From Kitasatospora kifunensis (GTDB lineage Bacteria; Actinomycetota; Actinomycetes; Streptomycetales; Streptomycetaceae), in the NCBI RefSeq assembly GCF_014203855.1, contig NZ_JACHJV010000001.1:6758001-6822000 (forward strand): 64,000 nt of DNA. The letters run 5' to 3'. The notes below the pieces were generated by a model. It was not told the DNA's origin. It saw only the letters and a list, made by a program, of their open reading frames with translations, and made no database searches. Below are positions 49,501 to 62,600 of this stretch, one piece after another. The translations under genes were made by a program, and so were the position numbers. Positions within the stretch are counted from its first letter, which is position 1. Every line of letters starts with the position of its first letter.

Positions 49501-52500
49501 CCGCGGCCCCCTCGGCCGGCGAGTCGGTGCCGCTGTGGGTGCCGCTCTTCCACGCGGACGAGGTGCAGTTCCTCGCCGACAACGTCACCGCCCCGCTGGT
49601 CGCGGTGGTGGAGGCGGCCGGCGGCAGCGACGGTGACGCGCTGGCGCTGACGAACCGGGTGCTGGAGATGCTGCAGACCTGGCTGGCCGCACCGAGTCTG
49701 GAGGACTCCCGGCTGGTGATCGTGACCCGGGGCGCGGTGCCCGCCGGCGGCGACGCCGCGGTGACCGACCCGGCGGGCGCCGCCGTCTGGGGTCTGATCC
49801 GGGCCGCGCAGGCGGAGAACCCGGACCGGATCGTGCTGCTCGACACCGACGCGCCCGCCGGGGTGGACGTCGAGCCGGTGCTCGCCGCCGTGCTGGCCAC
49901 CGGCGAGCCGCAGCTCGCGGTGCGCGGCACCACGCTGTCCGTGCCGCGGCTCGTCCGCTCCGGCGGTGCCGAGGCGGCCGAGGGCGCGGTGGCGTTCCGT
50001 CCGGAAGGGACGGTGCTGGTCACCGGCGGTACGGGTTCGCTGGGCGCGTTGGTGGCGCGTCACCTGGTCACCGAGCACGGGGTGCGTCACCTGGTGCTGG
50101 CCAGCCGTCGCGGGTTGGCGGCCGACGGGGCGGCTGAGTTGGCGGCCGAACTGGCCGAGCTCGGCGCCTCCGTTTCGGTTGCCGCCTGCGACGTCGCGGA
50201 CCGGGAGGCGGTGGCCGCGCTGCTGGCCGCCGTCCCCGCCGAGCACCCGCTGACCGGCGTGGTGCACACCGCGGGTGTGCTGGACGACGGTGTGATCGGC
50301 GCGTTGACGCCGCAGCGGGTCGCGGGCGTCTTCGCGCCGAAGGTGACCGCGGTGCGGCAGCTGGACGAGCTCACCCGCGACCTCGATCTGACCACCTTCG
50401 CGGTCTTCTCCTCCGGCGCCGGGCTCTTCGGCTCGGCCGGTCAGGGGAGTTACGCGGCGGCCAACGCCTTCCTCGACGGCCTGATGGCACGGCGTCGGGC
50501 CGCGGGTCTGCCCGCGGTGTCGCTGGCCTGGGGGCTGTGGGAGCAGAGCACCGGTCTGACGGCCCATCTGAGCGAGGTCGACCAGGCCCGGATGAGCCGT
50601 GGCGGCATCCTGGCGCTGACCCCGGCCGAGGGCCTGGCGCTCTTCGACGTGGCCCTGCACACCGAGCAGGCGCTGGTGGTGCCGATCAAGCTGGACCTGC
50701 GGGCCGCCAGGGCCGACGCGGCCTCCGGTGGCGCGGTCCAGCCGCTGATGCGGGCCCTGGTGCGGGCCGGTCGGCAGGCCGCACGGGCGGCCGTCGCCCA
50801 GCGCGGTGGCGGCGGACTGGCGGAGCAGCTGGCCCCACTGGACACGGCAGAGCGCGAGGCCCTGCTCCTTGACCTGGTCCGCGGCCAGGTGGCGACCGTG
50901 CTCGGCCACGCCGGGGCGGAGAACGTCAAGGCGGAGAAGGCCTTCAAGGACGCCGGCTTCGACTCGCTCACCTCCGTCGAACTACGCAACCGGCTGCGCG
51001 AGGCCACCGGCCTCAACCTGCCGACGACCGTCGTCTTCGACTACCCGACCCCGCTGGCGCTCGCTCGCCACTTGCAGGGCGCCTTCGGCCACGTGGTCAC
51101 CGGGCCGTCGAGCACGGCGCCGGCTGTCGTGGTGGCCGACCCGGACGAGCCGATCGCGATCGTCGGGATGGCCTGCCGGCTGCCGGGCGGTGTCAGCAGC
51201 CCGGAGGACCTGTGGCAGCTGGTGGTGGAGGGCCGGGACGCGATGTCCGGGTTCCCGCAGGACCGGGGTTGGGACCTGGACGGTCTCTTCGACACCGACG
51301 CCGGCCGGGTCGGCACCTCCTACGTCGACCAGGGCGGATTCCTGCACGAGGCGGGCCTGTTCGACGCCGCGTTCTTCGGCATCTCGCCGCGTGAGGCGCT
51401 GGCGATGGACCCGCAGCAGCGGCTGCTCCTCGAGGCGTCCTGGGAGGCGATGGAGCGGGCCGGCATCGACCCGGCCTCGCTCAAGGGCACGGATGTCGGC
51501 GTCTTCTCCGGCGTGATGGGCCAGGGGTACGGATTCGGCGGTGAAGTGCCGCCGGAGCTGGGCGGCTTCACCGCGACGGGCTCCGCGGGCAGCGTGGCCT
51601 CGGGCCGGGTGTCGTACGTCTTCGGCTTCGAGGGCCCGGCGGTGTCGGTGGACACGGCCTGCTCCTCCTCGCTGGTGGCGATCCACCTGGCGGCGCAGGC
51701 ACTGCGCCAGGGCGAGTGCTCGATGGCGCTGGCCGGCGGCGCGACGGTGATGGCGAACACGCACACCTTCGTGGAGTTCTCCCGTCAGCAGGCGCTCTCG
51801 CGTGACGGCCGCTGCAAGGCCTTCTCCTCGACCGCCGACGGCACGGGCTGGGCCGAGGGCGCGGGCGTGGTGGTGCTGGAGCGGCTCTCGGAGGCCCGGC
51901 GGCGTGGGCACCGGGTGCTGGCGGTGGTGCGGGGTTCGGCGGTGAACCAGGACGGTGCGTCGAACGGCCTGACGGCGCCGAACGGTCCCTCCCAGCAGCG
52001 GGTGATCCGCAAGGCGCTGGCCAACGCGGGCCTGTCCGCCGCCGAGGTGGACGCGGTGGAGGCGCACGGCACCGGCACCGTGCTCGGTGACCCGATCGAG
52101 GCGCAGGCCCTGCTGGCCACCTACGGCCAGGAGCGTGACCCGGAGCACCCGTTGTGGCTGGGCGCGCTGAAGTCGAACATCGGGCACTCGCAGGCAGCAG
52201 CGGGTGTCGCGGGCGTGATCAAGATGGTGGAGGCCCTGCGGCACGGTGTGCTGCCTCCCACGCTGCACGTCGAGGAGCCCTCCACGGAGGTGGACTGGAC
52301 CGCCGGTGCGGTCGAGCTGCTGACGCAGGGCCGGGACTGGCCCGAGACGGGTCGACCGCGCCGGGCCGGCGTCTCCGCCTTCGGCGTCAGCGGGACGAAC
52401 GCGCACCTGATCCTGGAGCAGGCGCCGGAGGTTGCCGAGGACGCTTCGGACGCTGAGGTGGTGCGGCCGGCGGGTGGTGTGGTGCCGTTGGTGGTGTCGG

Positions 52501-55500
52501 CGAAGAGCGCGGCATCGCTGAGTGGTCAGGCCGAGCGGTTGGTGTCGGTGCTCTCGTCGGGGGATGACGCCGACCTGGTGTCGGTGGCTGGTGGGTTGGT
52601 GTCGCGGCGGGCGGTGTTGGCCGAGCGCGCGGTGGTGGTGGCCGGGTCGCGGGACGAAGCACTGGTCAGCTTGGGCGCGTTGGCGCGGGGTGAGGCCGGC
52701 TCTGCGGTGGTGACCGGCAGTTCAGCCGAGCCGGGGAAGGTGGTTCTGGTCTTCCCGGGGCAGGGGTCGCAGCGGGTCGGCATGGGCGGGGAGTTGTATG
52801 GGGCGTATCCGGTGTTCGCGCAGGCTCTCGATGAGGCGTGTGCGGTGCTGGACGAGCGGCTGTCGGGGTGGGTGGAGCACTCGGTCAAGGACGTGATCCT
52901 GGGTGCGGTACCTGACGGTGTGTTGGATCGGACGGTGTTCACGCAGGCGGGGTTGTTCGCCGTGGAGACGGCGTTGTTCCGGTTGGTGGAGTCGTGGGGT
53001 GTGCGTCCGGATGCGGTGATGGGTCACTCGATTGGTGAGCTGACTGCGGCGCATGTGGCGGGGGTGTTGTCGCTCGGTGATGCGGCGGCGGTGGTGGCTG
53101 CGCGGGGTCGGTTGATGCAGGCGCTGCCGTCGGGTGGTGCGATGGTGGCGGTGGCTGCCACCGAGGCCGAGGTGGCGGAGCTGCTGGGCGAAGTCGAGGG
53201 TGTGGATCTGGCGGCGGTGAACGGGCCGTCGTCGGTGGTGCTCTCGGGCGAGGAGGCCGCCGTGTTGGCTGTGGCGGAGCGGCTGGCGGGGCAGGGTCGC
53301 AAGACGAAGCGTCTGGTGGTGTCGCATGCGTTCCACTCGGCTCTGATGGAGCCGATGTTGGAGGAGTTCGCCAGCGTGTTGGATCAAGTGACGTGGGGTG
53401 AAGCGCGGTTCCCGGTCATCTCGAATGTCACGGGTCGGGTGGCGGAGCCGGGTCAGTTGGCTGATCCGCAGTACTGGGTGCGGCATGTGCGCCGCCCGGT
53501 GCGGTTCGCCGACGGTGTCGCGGCGGCGGTCGGCGATGTGTTCGTCGAGCTCGGTCCGGGTGCTGCGCTGAGCAGTGTGGTGGGCGAGTCGGCCGGTGAG
53601 CAGGCGGTCTGCGTGGCGGCGCTGCGCGATGGGCGTCCCGAGGCGCAGACGCTGCTGGCCTCGGTGGCCGAACTGTTCGTCCGGGGCATCGCGGTGGACT
53701 GGACCGGTGTGTTGCCCGCCGGCGCCGACAGCGCGCATGTCGACCTGCCGACCTACGCCTTCGACCACCAGCACTACTGGCTCCAGACCACCTCGGCCAC
53801 CGACGCGGTCTCACTCGGCCAGGTCACCGGGGACCACCCGCTGATCGGCGCGGTGGTGGAGGTGCCCGAGACGGGCGGGGTGCTGTGCACCTCGCGGCTG
53901 TCGCTGCGTACGCATCCCTGGCTGGCCGATCACGCGGTCGGCGGAGTGGTGCTCGTGCCCGGCACCGGGCTGGTCGAGCTGGCGATCCGGGCCGGTGACG
54001 TGGTCGCCTGCGGAGTCCTCGACGAGCTGGTGATCGAGGCGCCGCTGGTGGTGCCCGCTCACGGCGGTGTCCGGGTGCAGGTCGCCGTCGGCGGCCCCGA
54101 CGACAGCGGCACGCGCACGGTCGGCATCTACTCGGCTCGCGAGGACGCCGCCGGTGAGATCGGCCGGGACGCGTGGACCCGGCACGCTGCCGGGACCCTC
54201 GCGGTGGCCGCGGCCGACGGTGTTGCCGCGGCCGACAGCCCGGCGGCACCCGGCTTCGACGTCACCACCTGGCCGCCGGTCGGCGCGGAACTCGTGAACC
54301 TCGACGTCGCCGACTTCTACGAGGACCTGCTTGCCCACGGCTACGCCTACGGCCCCTCGTTCCAGGGCCTGCGGGCGGCGTGGCGGCGCGGCGAGGAGCT
54401 CTTCGCCGAGATCGCCCTGCCCGAGGAGCAGCGGGACAGTGCCGCTCGGTTCGGCATCCACCCCGCCCTGCTCGATGCCGCGCTGCACACCGAGGCCTTC
54501 GCACAGCCGAAGGCCGGCCACAACGTGCTGCCGTTCGCCTGGAACAGGCTGGTGCTGCACGCCGCCGGCGCCGCGGCCATCAGGGTCCGGATCGCGCCGC
54601 AGGGGCCGGACGTGCTGTCGCTGGCCGCGGTCGACGAGACCGGTGGCCTGGTGCTGACGGTGGACTCGGTGACCTTCCGGCCGGTGGACGTCGAGCAGTT
54701 GGACACCGCGGCGGTGGCCGAGGAGGGCCGCGACGCGCTCTTCCGGGTGGAGTGGACCGAGCTGCCGGTGGCGTCGCAGGCGAGCACCGAGCCGGTGTCC
54801 GACTGGGTGCCGGTCGGCTCCGCCGCCGAGGTGGCGCAGCTGAGCGGTGCGGCACCCGCCGTCGCCGTCCTGACGGCCCACGGCACCGGCGGCGACGACG
54901 GCGAGGCACTCACGCTGACCGCCGAGGTCCTGGAGGTCGTCCAAGCCTGGCTGGGCGAGGAGGCCTTCGAGGACTCGCGACTCGTGGTGGTGACCCGGGG
55001 CGCGGTGCCCGCCGGCGCCGACGGCGGGGTCACCGACCTCGCCGGGGCGGCGGTCTGGGGTCTGCTGCGTACTGCCCAGGCCGAGAACCCCGACCGGATC
55101 GTCCTGCTCGACCTGGACCCCGAGCTTGCTCAGGACTCCGCGTCGGGTGAGTCGTTCGGCGCCCTGCTCGGTGCGGTGCTGGCCGGTGGCGAGGCCCAGG
55201 TCGCGGTGCGGGCGGCGGCCCTGTCCGTCCCGCGCCTGGTGCGGGCGCAGGCCCAGCAGGAGGCGCAGCCGCTCGGGGTCGTGCGTCCGGAGGGGACGGT
55301 GCTGGTCACCGGTGGTACCGGTTCGCTGGGTTCGCTGCTGGCCCGGCACCTGGTCACCCGGCACGGCGTACGCCACCTGGTGCTGGCCAGCCGGCGCGGC
55401 CCGCAGGCCGACGGGGCGATGGAACTGATCAACGAGCTGCGGGAGTTGGGCGCCGAGTCGGTGCTGGTGTCGGCGTGCGACGTGACCGACCGGGCGCAGC

Positions 55501-56612
55501 TGGCCGCACTGCTGGCCGCCGTTCCGGCCGAGCACCCGCTGGCCGGCGTCGTGCACACCGCGGGTGTGCTGGACGACGGTGTGATCGGTGCGCTGACGCC
55601 GGAGCGGTTGGCGTATGTGTTCGCTCCGAAGGTGACCGCGGTGCGGCACCTGGACGAGCTCACCCGTGACCTCGACCTGGCGATGTTCACGGTGTTCTCC
55701 TCCGCCTCCGGCCTCTTCGGGTCGGCCGGGCAGGGCAACTACGCGGCGGCCAACGCCTACTTGGACGCGGTGGCGCACCAGCGCCGCGCGGCGGGCCTGC
55801 CGGCTCTCTCCCTGGCGTGGGGTCTGTGGGAGCAGGTCAGCGGCATGACCGCCCACCTGGGCAGCGCCGACCAGGCCCGGATGAGCCGTGGTGGGGTGCT
55901 GCCCATCGGCCCGGCCGAGGGCATGCAGCTGTTCGACGCGGCACTGCGGGCCGAGGCGGCGTTGGTGGTGCCGATCAAGCTGGACCTGCGGGCGGTGCGT
56001 GCCGAGGCGGCGTCCGGCGGTGCTGTGCAGCCGCTGCTGCGGGCCCTGGTGCGGGTCGGCCGGCAGCAGGCGCGGACGGCCGTCGGCGACAGCGGCGGGC
56101 TGACCCGTCGCCTGGCCGGCCTGGTACCGGCGGACCAGGAGGCGCTGCTGCTGGACCTGGTCCGCAGTCAGGTGGCGATCGTGCTCGGCCACGCCGGAGC
56201 GGAGCAGGTCGGGCCGGAGACGGCGTTCAAGGACGCCGGCTTCGACTCGCTCACCTCCGTCGAACTGCGCAACCGGCTCCGCGAGGCCACCGGACTGAAG
56301 CTGGCCGCGACGGTGGTCTTCGACTACCCCGCACCGCTCGCCCTGGCCCGCTACCTGCACAGTGAACTCGGCACCACCGACGACGCGTTGTCGTTGGTGA
56401 ACGCGAAGATCGAAGACATCGAATCGCTGATCACCGGACTGCTCTCCGATGAGTCCAAGAAGTCCAGCATCATGCTCCGCCTTCAGGGATTGGTAGCGAA
56501 GTGCAACGGAGTCCTCGAGCAGTCGGAGGAGTCCACAGTGGCGCAGCAGTTGGAATCCGCCTCCGCCGACGAAGTCCTCGACTTCATCAACGACGAACTC
56601 GGAATCTCCTGA
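40530..56612 (+). CDS. Type I modular PKS 2: modules 4-6, all with DH-KR
   Basis: A 5360-residue synthase with an N-terminal coiled-coil docking helix ([22 protein letters not shown]), three KS-AT-DH-KR-ACP modules and a C-terminal docking region from about 56370. AT specificities by motif are methylmalonyl, methylmalonyl and malonyl. All three KRs have complete active sites and LDD (B-type), so with working DH domains trans double bonds are expected. The ATG at 40530 follows GGAGGA, 59 bases after the PKS1 stop codon. By colinearity it receives the PKS1 tetraketide. In naphthalenic ansamycins, naphthalene ring closure is thought to occur around this handover, and its first KS is visibly divergent. 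Confidence 0.94.
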   Translation: MTAPDEQIVNALRASLKENARLQQENQRLVEAPAEPIAIVSMACRYAGGIRTPEDLWRVVTDGTDVYTTFPEDRGWDLEGLYHPDPDNPGTTYVREGAFLHDAGQFDAAFFGISPREALAMDPQQRQLLEVSWEALERAGIDPHSVRGTDIGVFAGIVHQDYAPDLSGYEGFLSLERALGTAGGVASGRVAYTLGLEGPAVTVDTMCSSSLVAIHLAAQALRRGECSMALAGGATVMSTPGGFVGFARQRGLAFDGRCKSYAACADGSSWAEGAGVVVLERLSEARRNGHQVLAVIRGSALNQDGASNGLTAPNGPAQQRVIRKALDSANLSTSDIDMVEGHGTGTVLGDPIEAQALLATYGQDRPADQPLWLGSVKSVIGHTQAASGVAGVINMVQALRHGVMPATRHIDAPTPQVDWSAGTVELLTEVRQWPQADRPRRAGVSSFGASGTNAHLILEQASEEAELSGSAVEPDGEVVPLVVTAASAGSLTGQAERLVSFLDAAEALSLVGVAGTLASRRAVLAERAVVVAGSREEALAGLGALARGESNAAVLSGSSAGPGRTVLVFPGQGSQWVGMGRELLDSSPVFAERVAQCSAALERWVDWSLEEVLRGQAPAELLERVDVVQPASFAVMVGLAAVWASVGVVPDAVVGHSQGEIAAACVAGALSLEDAARIVAVRSQVIAGQLAGRGGMASVALSETEAVERLERWSDRVEVAAVNGPSSVVIAGDAEALDEALDALEDQGVRVRRIAVDYASHSRHVEAIQENLAEAFADIRSQAPQVPFFSTVTGEWVREAGVLDGGYWYRNLRGQVRFSPAVAQLLTEGHTVLVEASAHPVLVQPISELVDAADVTALATGSLRRDEGGLRRLLVSMAELFVHGVAVDWTGVLPAGAESARVDLPTYAFDHQHYWLQLTGAATDAASLGLTGTDHPLLGAVVQLPQSDGLVFTSRLSLRTHPWLADHAMQGVVIVPGTAYVDLAVRAGDEFGCGVLEELVIEAPLVLPEQGGMRVQVAVGAAGANGSRSVDVYSLREDAVSDSGHGEWTRHATGLLSATAPAGSSTPAVDFTAWPPTGAQPVEIDDFYTDLVARGYSYGPAFQGLRAVWRRGEELFAEAVLPQEQRENADKFGLHPALLDAALHTNAFANPDDDRNVLPFAWNGLVLHALGASALRVRVAPCGPDALSFQAADESGELVLTMDSLVSLPVTAEQLGAGAGADHRDSLFRVEWTGLPAPEGATVLPTWASLSTAEEVAALAARESTPAVAILEAESSADEDPLALTCRVLAVVQAWLGTPELAEARLVVATRGAVPAGGEAALTDPAGAAVWGLVRAAQAENPDRIVLIDLDPAASTTAGPVLGSVLASGEPQLAVRGTALSAARLVRADAAAPEATEAPAAFDTDGTVLLTGGTGSLGAVVARHLVTEHGVRHLVLASRRGLAVEGAAELAAELAELGASVSVAACDVADREAVAALLAAVPAEHPLTGVVHLAGVLDDGVLGALTPERVAGVFAPKVTAVRHLDQLTRELAPQLKAFIVFSSAAALLGSAGQGSYAAANAFLDGLMAHRRTAGLPGLSLAWGLWEQSTGLTAHLSEVDQARMSRGGVLALTPAEGLDLLDIALHAEQALLVPIKLDLRALRSEAASSGTVVHLLRSLVRTGRRQARAGAGDGSGLVRRLAGLAEAEQESLLLGIVQAEATVVLGFSGAELAQGTRGFSDIGFDSLTAVELRNRLSAATGVKLPATLIFDYPTPVALARYLREELGDSAAGAAAAPTVVVADPDEPIAIVGMACRLPGGVADPEGLWRLVAEGRDGMVGFPDNRGWNLDSLFDDDPDKPGTSYVHKGGFLNGAGEFDAEFFGISPNEALAMDPQQRLLLETSWEALERAGIDPSSARGSNVGVFSGMSIHDYLESLSNMPAELEGFVTTATAGSVASGRVSYVFGFEGPAVTVDTACSSSLVAMHLAAQALRQGECSLALAGGVAVMGSPIGVLGMSRQRGLAADGRVKAFSAGADGTILSEGVGVVVLERLSEARRNGHRVLAVIRGSAVNQDGASNGLTAPNGPSQQRVIRKALANAGLDACDIDAVEAHGTGTALGDPIEAQALLATYGRDRSPELPLWLGSLKSNIGHTQAAAGVAAVIKMVQAMRHGVLPSTLNVDEPTPQVDWSAGAVELLTEAREWSQSGRPRRAGVSSFGISGTNAHLILEEAPEEAELVRPEVEPGAEVGAEVVPLVVTAASTGSLTGQAERLVSVVEGAELASLAGALVSQRALLAERAVVVAGSSQEALTALGALARGESVPGVVTGGSYGAAAVGRTVLVFPGQGSQWVGMGRELLDSSPVFAERVAQCSAALERWVDWSLEEVLRGQAPAELLERVDVVQPASFAVMVGLAAVWASVGVLPDAVVGHSQGEIAAACVAGALSLEDAARIVAVRSQVIAGQLAGRGGMASVALPEVEAQARLGRWSERVEVAAVNGPSSVVIAGDAEALDEVLEVLAGEGVRVRRVAVDYASHTRHVEAIEESLARAFAEVRSQAPLVPFLSTVTGEWVREAGVLDGGYWYRNLRQQVRFGPAVESLLAEGHTVFVEASAHPVLVQPINEIVDGSDALVSGTLRREEGGLRRLLVSMAELFVRGVAVDWTGVLPEGADSAQVELPTYAFDHQHYWLQTAPATDAASLGQTTADHPLIGAVVRLPQSDGLVFTSRLSLRTHAWLADHVVGAVALVPGSALVELAVRAGDELGCGTLEELVIEAPLALPEQGGVRVQVTVGGPDENGARTVDIYSTREDSADTGAEAWTRHATGRLSAVPAARTEADSDLVLWPPTGARQASVAEFYEDLLRLGHALGPAFQGVRALWRRGEEVFAEIVLPEEHRADAEKFGLHPALLDAALQSGLRHAAVADEAAGGRRLWLPAEWNGLTLHAVGATALRVRLAPSGVDRLSLQAADETGGLVLTLDALSFLPVSAEQLSAAVADQGPDSLFRVEWTELPAAPSAGESVPLWVPLFHADEVQFLADNVTAPLVAVVEAAGGSDGDALALTNRVLEMLQTWLAAPSLEDSRLVIVTRGAVPAGGDAAVTDPAGAAVWGLIRAAQAENPDRIVLLDTDAPAGVDVEPVLAAVLATGEPQLAVRGTTLSVPRLVRSGGAEAAEGAVAFRPEGTVLVTGGTGSLGALVARHLVTEHGVRHLVLASRRGLAADGAAELAAELAELGASVSVAACDVADREAVAALLAAVPAEHPLTGVVHTAGVLDDGVIGALTPQRVAGVFAPKVTAVRQLDELTRDLDLTTFAVFSSGAGLFGSAGQGSYAAANAFLDGLMARRRAAGLPAVSLAWGLWEQSTGLTAHLSEVDQARMSRGGILALTPAEGLALFDVALHTEQALVVPIKLDLRAARADAASGGAVQPLMRALVRAGRQAARAAVAQRGGGGLAEQLAPLDTAEREALLLDLVRGQVATVLGHAGAENVKAEKAFKDAGFDSLTSVELRNRLREATGLNLPTTVVFDYPTPLALARHLQGAFGHVVTGPSSTAPAVVVADPDEPIAIVGMACRLPGGVSSPEDLWQLVVEGRDAMSGFPQDRGWDLDGLFDTDAGRVGTSYVDQGGFLHEAGLFDAAFFGISPREALAMDPQQRLLLEASWEAMERAGIDPASLKGTDVGVFSGVMGQGYGFGGEVPPELGGFTATGSAGSVASGRVSYVFGFEGPAVSVDTACSSSLVAIHLAAQALRQGECSMALAGGATVMANTHTFVEFSRQQALSRDGRCKAFSSTADGTGWAEGAGVVVLERLSEARRRGHRVLAVVRGSAVNQDGASNGLTAPNGPSQQRVIRKALANAGLSAAEVDAVEAHGTGTVLGDPIEAQALLATYGQERDPEHPLWLGALKSNIGHSQAAAGVAGVIKMVEALRHGVLPPTLHVEEPSTEVDWTAGAVELLTQGRDWPETGRPRRAGVSAFGVSGTNAHLILEQAPEVAEDASDAEVVRPAGGVVPLVVSAKSAASLSGQAERLVSVLSSGDDADLVSVAGGLVSRRAVLAERAVVVAGSRDEALVSLGALARGEAGSAVVTGSSAEPGKVVLVFPGQGSQRVGMGGELYGAYPVFAQALDEACAVLDERLSGWVEHSVKDVILGAVPDGVLDRTVFTQAGLFAVETALFRLVESWGVRPDAVMGHSIGELTAAHVAGVLSLGDAAAVVAARGRLMQALPSGGAMVAVAATEAEVAELLGEVEGVDLAAVNGPSSVVLSGEEAAVLAVAERLAGQGRKTKRLVVSHAFHSALMEPMLEEFASVLDQVTWGEARFPVISNVTGRVAEPGQLADPQYWVRHVRRPVRFADGVAAAVGDVFVELGPGAALSSVVGESAGEQAVCVAALRDGRPEAQTLLASVAELFVRGIAVDWTGVLPAGADSAHVDLPTYAFDHQHYWLQTTSATDAVSLGQVTGDHPLIGAVVEVPETGGVLCTSRLSLRTHPWLADHAVGGVVLVPGTGLVELAIRAGDVVACGVLDELVIEAPLVVPAHGGVRVQVAVGGPDDSGTRTVGIYSAREDAAGEIGRDAWTRHAAGTLAVAAADGVAAADSPAAPGFDVTTWPPVGAELVNLDVADFYEDLLAHGYAYGPSFQGLRAAWRRGEELFAEIALPEEQRDSAARFGIHPALLDAALHTEAFAQPKAGHNVLPFAWNRLVLHAAGAAAIRVRIAPQGPDVLSLAAVDETGGLVLTVDSVTFRPVDVEQLDTAAVAEEGRDALFRVEWTELPVASQASTEPVSDWVPVGSAAEVAQLSGAAPAVAVLTAHGTGGDDGEALTLTAEVLEVVQAWLGEEAFEDSRLVVVTRGAVPAGADGGVTDLAGAAVWGLLRTAQAENPDRIVLLDLDPELAQDSASGESFGALLGAVLAGGEAQVAVRAAALSVPRLVRAQAQQEAQPLGVVRPEGTVLVTGGTGSLGSLLARHLVTRHGVRHLVLASRRGPQADGAMELINELRELGAESVLVSACDVTDRAQLAALLAAVPAEHPLAGVVHTAGVLDDGVIGALTPERLAYVFAPKVTAVRHLDELTRDLDLAMFTVFSSASGLFGSAGQGNYAAANAYLDAVAHQRRAAGLPALSLAWGLWEQVSGMTAHLGSADQARMSRGGVLPIGPAEGMQLFDAALRAEAALVVPIKLDLRAVRAEAASGGAVQPLLRALVRVGRQQARTAVGDSGGLTRRLAGLVPADQEALLLDLVRSQVAIVLGHAGAEQVGPETAFKDAGFDSLTSVELRNRLREATGLKLAATVVFDYPAPLALARYLHSELGTTDDALSLVNAKIEDIESLITGLLSDESKKSSIMLRLQGLVAKCNGVLEQSEESTVAQQLESASADEVLDFINDELGIS
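40632..45840 (+). other. PKS2 module 4: KS(divergent)-AT(methylmalonyl)-DH-KR-ACP
   Basis: The KS has its Cys (codon 41148) in DTMCSSS rather than DTACSSS, and [12 protein letters not shown] where the other KS domains have KSN(I/L/V)GHTQAAAG-type sequence. The AT has GHSQGE/YASH. The DH is complete: [12 protein letters not shown] with His codon 43428, YGPAFQG, and LLDAALH. The KR is active with LDD. ACP Ser codon is at 45702. Confidence 0.88.
45879..51080 (+). other. PKS2 module 5: KS-AT(methylmalonyl)-DH(doubtful)-KR-ACP
   Basis: The KS is complete, and the AT has GHSQGE/YASH. The DH keeps the His (codon 48681) but reads [10 protein letters not shown], with Ala at the Gly position of HxxxGxxxxP, and LGPAFQG in place of YGPxFQG. 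LLDAALQ is present. Activity could be reduced, leaving a hydroxyl instead of an alkene. The KR is active with LDD. ACP Ser codon is at 50964. Confidence 0.83.
51144..56609 (+). other. PKS2 module 6: KS-AT(malonyl)-DH-KR-ACP plus docking domain
   Basis: The KS is complete. The AT has GHSIGE and HAFH (malonyl). The DH is complete ([12 protein letters not shown] with His codon 53931, [14 protein letters not shown]). The KR is active with LDD. ACP Ser codon is at 56247. The final 80 residues, helical and charged ([15 protein letters not shown] and onward), are a C-terminal docking domain for PKS3. Confidence 0.88.
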
Positions 56613-56670
56613 ACACCCAGCTGAACACCCAGCCTTCACGGTCTGCCGAACTCCCGGTGAGGAATTGAAG

Positions 56671-59600
56671 ATGGCCACGGACGACAAAGTCCTCAAGTAC
56701 CTCAAGCGCGTCACGGCGGAACTGCACGACCTGCGCAAGCAGGTCCAGCTGAACGCGGACGAGCCGATCGCGATCGTCGGCATGGCCTGCCGCCTGCCCG
56801 GCGGCGTGGCGAGCCCGGAGGGCCTGTGGGAGCTGGTCAGCGAGGGTCGGGACGGCGTCTCGGCGTTCCCCGACGACCGGGGCTGGGACCTGGACACGCT
56901 CTTCGACACGGACCCGGACAAGGCCGGTACGTCCTACGTCAACCAGGGCGGATTCCTGCGCGGCGCCGGGGAGTTCGACGCGGAGTTCTTCGGCATCTCG
57001 CCGCGCGAGGCTCTCGCGATGGATCCGCAGCAGCGGCTGCTGCTCGAAACCACGTGGGAGGCGCTGGAGCGGGCCGGGATCGACCCGGCCTCGCTCAAGG
57101 GCACGGACGTCGGGGTGTTCAACGGCATCATGGGCGTCGACTACTTCTTCGGCGGCAGTGTGCCACCGGAGTTGGAGGGCTTCGCCGGTACGGGTGCGGC
57201 AGGCAGCGTGGCGTCGGGCCGCATCTCGTACGTGTTCGGGTTCGAGGGTCCGGCGGTGACGGTGGACACGGCGTGTTCCTCGTCCCTGGTGGCCATCCAC
57301 CTGGCCGCGCAGGCGCTGCGCCGTGGCGAGTGCTCGATGGCGCTGGCCGGCGGCGCCACCGTGATGGCCACGCCGCACACCTTCGTGGAGTTCTCGCGGC
57401 AGCGGGGTCTGGCGGCCGACGGCCGGTGCAAGTCGTACGCGGAGGCGGCCGATGGCACGGGGTGGGCCGAGGGCGCGGGTGTGGTGGTGCTGGAGCGGCT
57501 CTCGGAGGCGCAGCGGCGTGGGCACCGGGTGCTGGCCGTGCTGCGGGGTTCGGCGGTGAACCAGGACGGTGCGTCGAACGGTCTGACGGCGCCGAACGGC
57601 CTGTCGCAGCAGCGGGTGATCCGCAAGGCACTCGCTGCCGCCGGGCTCACCGCGGCCGACGTGGACGTGGTGGAGGGCCACGGCACGGGCACCGTGCTGG
57701 GTGACCCGATCGAGGCGCAGGCGCTGCTGGCCACCTATGGCCAGGATCGGCCGGCAGAGCGGCCGTTGTGGCTGGGCTCGCTGAAGTCCAACATCGGGCA
57801 TGCGCAGGCGGCGGCGGGTGTCTCGGGTGTGATCAAGATGGTGCAGGCGCTGCGGCACGGCATCCTGCCCGCGACGCTGCACGTGGACGCGCCGTCCAGC
57901 CAGGTGGACTGGTCGGCGGGCGCGGTGCGACTCCTCGACCAGAGCCGGCCCTGGCCGCAGGTGGACCGGTTGCGGCGGGCGGGCGTGTCCTCCTTCGGGG
58001 TCAGTGGGACGAATGCGCACCTGATTCTGGAGCAGGCGCCGGAGGTTGCCGAGGATGCTTCAGATGTTGAGGTGGTGCGGCCGTCGGGCGGTGTGGTGCC
58101 GTTGGTGGTGTCGGCGAAGAGTGTGGGGTCGTTGGCGGGGCAGGCTGGGCGGTTGGTGTCGCTGGTGGGTGGGGCTTCGGATGTGGTGTCGGTGGCTGGT
58201 GGGTTGGTGTCGCGGCGTGGGGTGTTGGGTGAGCGTGCGGTGGTGGTGGCGGGGTCGCGGGAGGAGGCGTTGGCGGGGTTGGGTGCGTTGGCGGTTGGTG
58301 AGGCTAGTCCGTGGGTGGTGAGGGGGAGTTCGACTGGTGTGGGGCGGACGGTTGTGGTGTTTCCTGGGCAGGGGTCGCAGCGGGTTGGTATGGGTGGGGA
58401 GTTGTATGGGTTGTATCCGGTGTTCGCGCAGGCTCTCGATGAGGTGTGTGCGGTGCTGGACGAGCGGCTGTCGGGGTGGGTGGAGCACTCGGTCAAGGAT
58501 GTGATCCTGGGTACGGCTCCGGACGGTGTGTTGGATCGGACGGTGTTCACGCAGGCGGGGTTGTTTGCGGTGGAGACGGCGTTGTTCCGGTTGGTGGAGT
58601 CGTGGGGTGTGCGTCCGGATGCGGTGATGGGTCACTCGATTGGTGAGCTGACGGCGGCGCATGTGGCGGGGGTGTTGTCGTTGGGTGATGCGGCGGCGGT
58701 GGTGGCTGCGCGGGGTCGGTTGATGCAGGCGTTGCCGTCGGGTGGTGCGATGGTGGCGGTGGCGGCCTCGGAGGCTGAGGTAGCCGGGCTGCTGGGTGGG
58801 GGTGTGGACTTGGCGGCGGTGAACGGGCCGTCGTCGGTGGTGCTCTCGGGTGAGGAGGCTGCCGTGTTGGGTGTGGCGGCGCGACTTGGGGAGCAGGGTC
58901 GTAAGACGAAGCGTTTGGTGGTGTCGCATGCGTTCCATTCGGCTCTGATGGAGCCGATGTTGGAGGAGTTTGCGGCGGTGCTGTCCGAAGTGACGTGGGG
59001 TGAGCCGCGGTTCCCGGTCATCTCGAATGTCACGGGTCGGGTGGCGGAGCCGGGTCAGTGGGCTGATCCGCAGTACTGGGTGCGGCATGTGCGCCGCCCG
59101 GTGCGGTTCGCCGACGGCGTCGCGGCGGCGGGCGGCGATGTGTTCGTCGAGCTCGGTCCGGGTGCTGCGCTGAGCAGTGTGGTGGGTGAGTCGGCCGGTG
59201 AGCAGGCGGTCTGCGTGGCGGCGCTGCGCGATGGCCGCCCGGAGGCGCAGACGCTCCTTGCCGCCGTGGCCGAACTCTTCGTCCGGGGCAACGCGGTGGA
59301 CTGGACCGGCGTGTTGCCCGCCGGCGCCGACAGCGCGCACGTCGAGCTGCCGACCTACGCCTTCGACCACCAGCACTACTGGCTCCAGCTGACCGGCATG
59401 GTCACCGATGCGGCCTCCCTGGGCCTGACCGGCACCGCTCACCCCCTGCTCGGCGCGGTGCTGCAACTGCCGCAGTCCGACGGACTCGTCTTCACCTCGC
59501 GCCTCTCGCTGCGTACGCACGCCTGGCTGGCCGATCACGCGGTCGGGGGCGTCGTGCTGGTCCCCGGTACCGGGTTGGTGGAGCTGGCGGTTCGGGCCGG

Positions 59601-62600
59601 TGACGAGGTCGGTTGCGGAAGTCTCGAAGAACTGGTCATCGAGGCACCGCTGGTGGTCCCCGAGCACGGCGGAGTCCGCGTTCAGGTGGCCGTCGGCGGC
59701 CCGGACGACCGGGGCTCGCGCGCGGTGGAGGTCTACTCCGCCCGCGAGGACGCGACCGCTGACACGACCGGGACCGCGAATGCCTGGACCCGCCACGCCA
59801 CCGGCACGCTGACACCGACGACAGTCGGCGAGGCCGAGCCGCAGTTCGACTTCACCGCCTGGCCCCCGCCCGGCGCCCAGCCGGTGGAGATCGATGACTT
59901 CTACACCGACCTGGTCGCCCACGGCTACGCCTACGGCCCCTCGTTCCAGGGCCTGCGCGCGGTCTGGCGGCGCGGCGAGGAGCTCTTCGCCGAGGTGGCC
60001 CTGCCGGACGAGTACCACGGCGAAGCCGACCGCTTCGGCGTACACCCCGCCCTGCTCGACGCCGCCCTGCACCCGAGCCTGCGGGACACGGCGGCGGCCG
60101 ACGGTGCTCAGCTCTGGCAGCCGCTGAGCTGGCACGGCCTGGCGCTGCACGCCACCGGCGCTGCGGCGCTGCGGGTGCGGCTCACCCGACTCGCTCCCGG
60201 CACACTGTCGTTCGAGGCCGCTGACGAGACCGGTGCCCTGGTCCTGGCGGCGGACTCGGTGGCACTCCAGCCGGTCACCGCCGAACACTTGGCCGCCATG
60301 GCCGGGACACAGGGCAGTGACGCGCTGTTCCGGGTGGAGTGGACCGAACTGCCCTCGGCTGCCGCCCAGGGGAGTGTGGTCTGGGCTCCGCTCGCGGGTG
60401 CGACCGAGCTCGCCACGCTGGCCGAGCGCGAGTCGGTGCCGCCCGTCGTCGTCCTGGACGCGGTCGCGTCCGGTGCGCAGGACGGCTCGGACGACGTCGC
60501 CGACGATGCCGCTGTGCTGGCGCTGACCTGCCGGGTGCTGGACGTCGTGCAGGCCTGGCTGGCCACACCGGGCCTCGAAGCGTCCCGCCTTGTTGTGCAC
60601 ACCCGGGGTGCGGTGCCCGCCGGTGGCGATGCCGCGGTGACGGATCCGGCAGGCGCCGCTGTGTGGGGTCTGGTCCGCGTCGCGCAGGCGGAGAACCCCG
60701 ACCGGATCGTCCTGCTCGACACCGAGCCGCAGTCCGCGCAGTCCCTCGACACCGTGCTCGCCGCCGCACTGGCCACGGGAGAGCCCCAAGTGGCGCTTCG
60801 TGGCGAGGCGTTGACCGCGCCCAGGCTGGTCCGCCCGGTCGACGGTGAGACGGGCGATTCGGGTCTGGCGTTCGATCCGGCGGGGACGGTCCTGCTCACC
60901 GGTGGCACCGGATCGCTGGGCACGTTGCTGGCGCGGCACTTGGTCACCCGGCACGGCGTGCGTCACCTGCTGCTGGTCAGTCGGCGTGGCCTGGAGGCCA
61001 ACGGGGCACGGGAGTTGGTGGCTGAGCTGACCGAGCTCGGGGCCTCTTCGGTGTCGGTCACGGCCTGTGATGTCGCGGACCGGGGGGCGGTGGCGGCGCT
61101 GCTGGCCGCCGTTCCGGCCGAGCGCCCGTTGACCGGTGTGGTGCACACCGCGGGTGTGCTGGACGACGGTGTGATCGGTGCGTTGACGCCGGAGCGGTTG
61201 GCGTACGTGTTCGGGCCGAAGGTGACCGCGGTGCGGCACCTGGACGAGCTCACCCGTGAACTGGCGCCGGAGCTGCGGGCGTTCGTCGTCTTCTCGTCCG
61301 CCGCCGGAGTGTTCGGATCGGCGGGCCAGGGTAACTACGCGGCGGCCAACGCCTATCTCGACGCGGTGGCCCACCAGCGCCGCGCGGCTGGCCTGCCGGC
61401 CGCGTCCCTGGCCTGGGGTCTGTGGGAGCAGGCCGGCGGCATGGCCGCGAGCCTGAGCGAGCTCGACCAGGCTCGGGTGAACCGCGGCGGCTTCCTCGCC
61501 ATCTCACCAGCTCAGGGCCTGGAGCTGTTCGACGCGGCGCTGCGCACCGACCAGGCCGTGAGCGTGCCGATCAAGCTGGACCTGCGCGCCATCCGTGCCG
61601 AGGCCGCGACGGGGAGCGGAGTCCTGCCCCTGCTGCGGAGCCTGGTGCCGGTCGGCCGACGGGCGAGCCGGACCGTCTCCGGGCTGGCCGGGCGGCTCGC
61701 CGGTCTGGGGGCGGCCGAACGGGAGGCGCTGCTGCTGGCGGTGGTCCGCACGCACGTCGCAACGGTGCTCGGCCACGCGGGGGCGGAGCAGGTCAAGGCG
61801 GAGAAGGCGTTCAAGGACGCCGGCTTCGACTCGCTCACCTCCGTCCAACTGCGCAACCGGCTGCGCGAGACCACCGGGCTCAACCTGCCCGCGACCGTCG
61901 TCTACGACTACCCCACCCCGCTCGCCCTCGCCCGCTACCTGCGGGACGAGCTCGGCGAGAGCGCGGCGGGCGCCGCCGCCCCGACGGTGGTCGTGGCCGA
62001 CCCCGACGAGCCGATCGCCATCGTCGGCATGGCCTGCCGCCTGCCGGGCGGGGTGGTGACCCCGGAGGGCCTGTGGCGACTGGTCTCCGAGGGCCGGGAC
62101 GCCGTCTCCGGCTTCCCGGAGGACCGCGGCTGGGACGTGGCCGGACTGTACGACGACGACCCCGAGAACATCGGGACCTCCTACGTCGATCAGGGTGGAT
62201 TCCTGCACGAGGCCGGGGAGTTCGACGCCGGGTTCTTCGGCATCTCGCCGCGTGAGGCGCTGGCGATGGATCCGCAGCAGCGGCTGCTCCTTGAGACTTC
62301 GTGGGAGGCGTTGGAGCGGGCCGGTATCGACCCGGCCGCGCTGAAGGGTGCGGACGTCGGGGTGTTCTCCGGTGTGATGACCCAGGGCTACGGGATTGGC
62401 GGCGTCATACCGCCGGAGCTGAGCGGCTTCACCGCGACGGGCTCGGCGATGAGCGTGGCCTCGGGCCGGGTGTCGTACGTCTTCGGCTTCGAGGGCCCGG
62501 CGGTGACGATCGACACCGCCTGCTCGTCCTCGCTGGTGGCGATGCACCTGGCCGGTCAGGCGCTGCGGCAGGGCGAGTGCTCGCTGGCCATCGCCAGCGG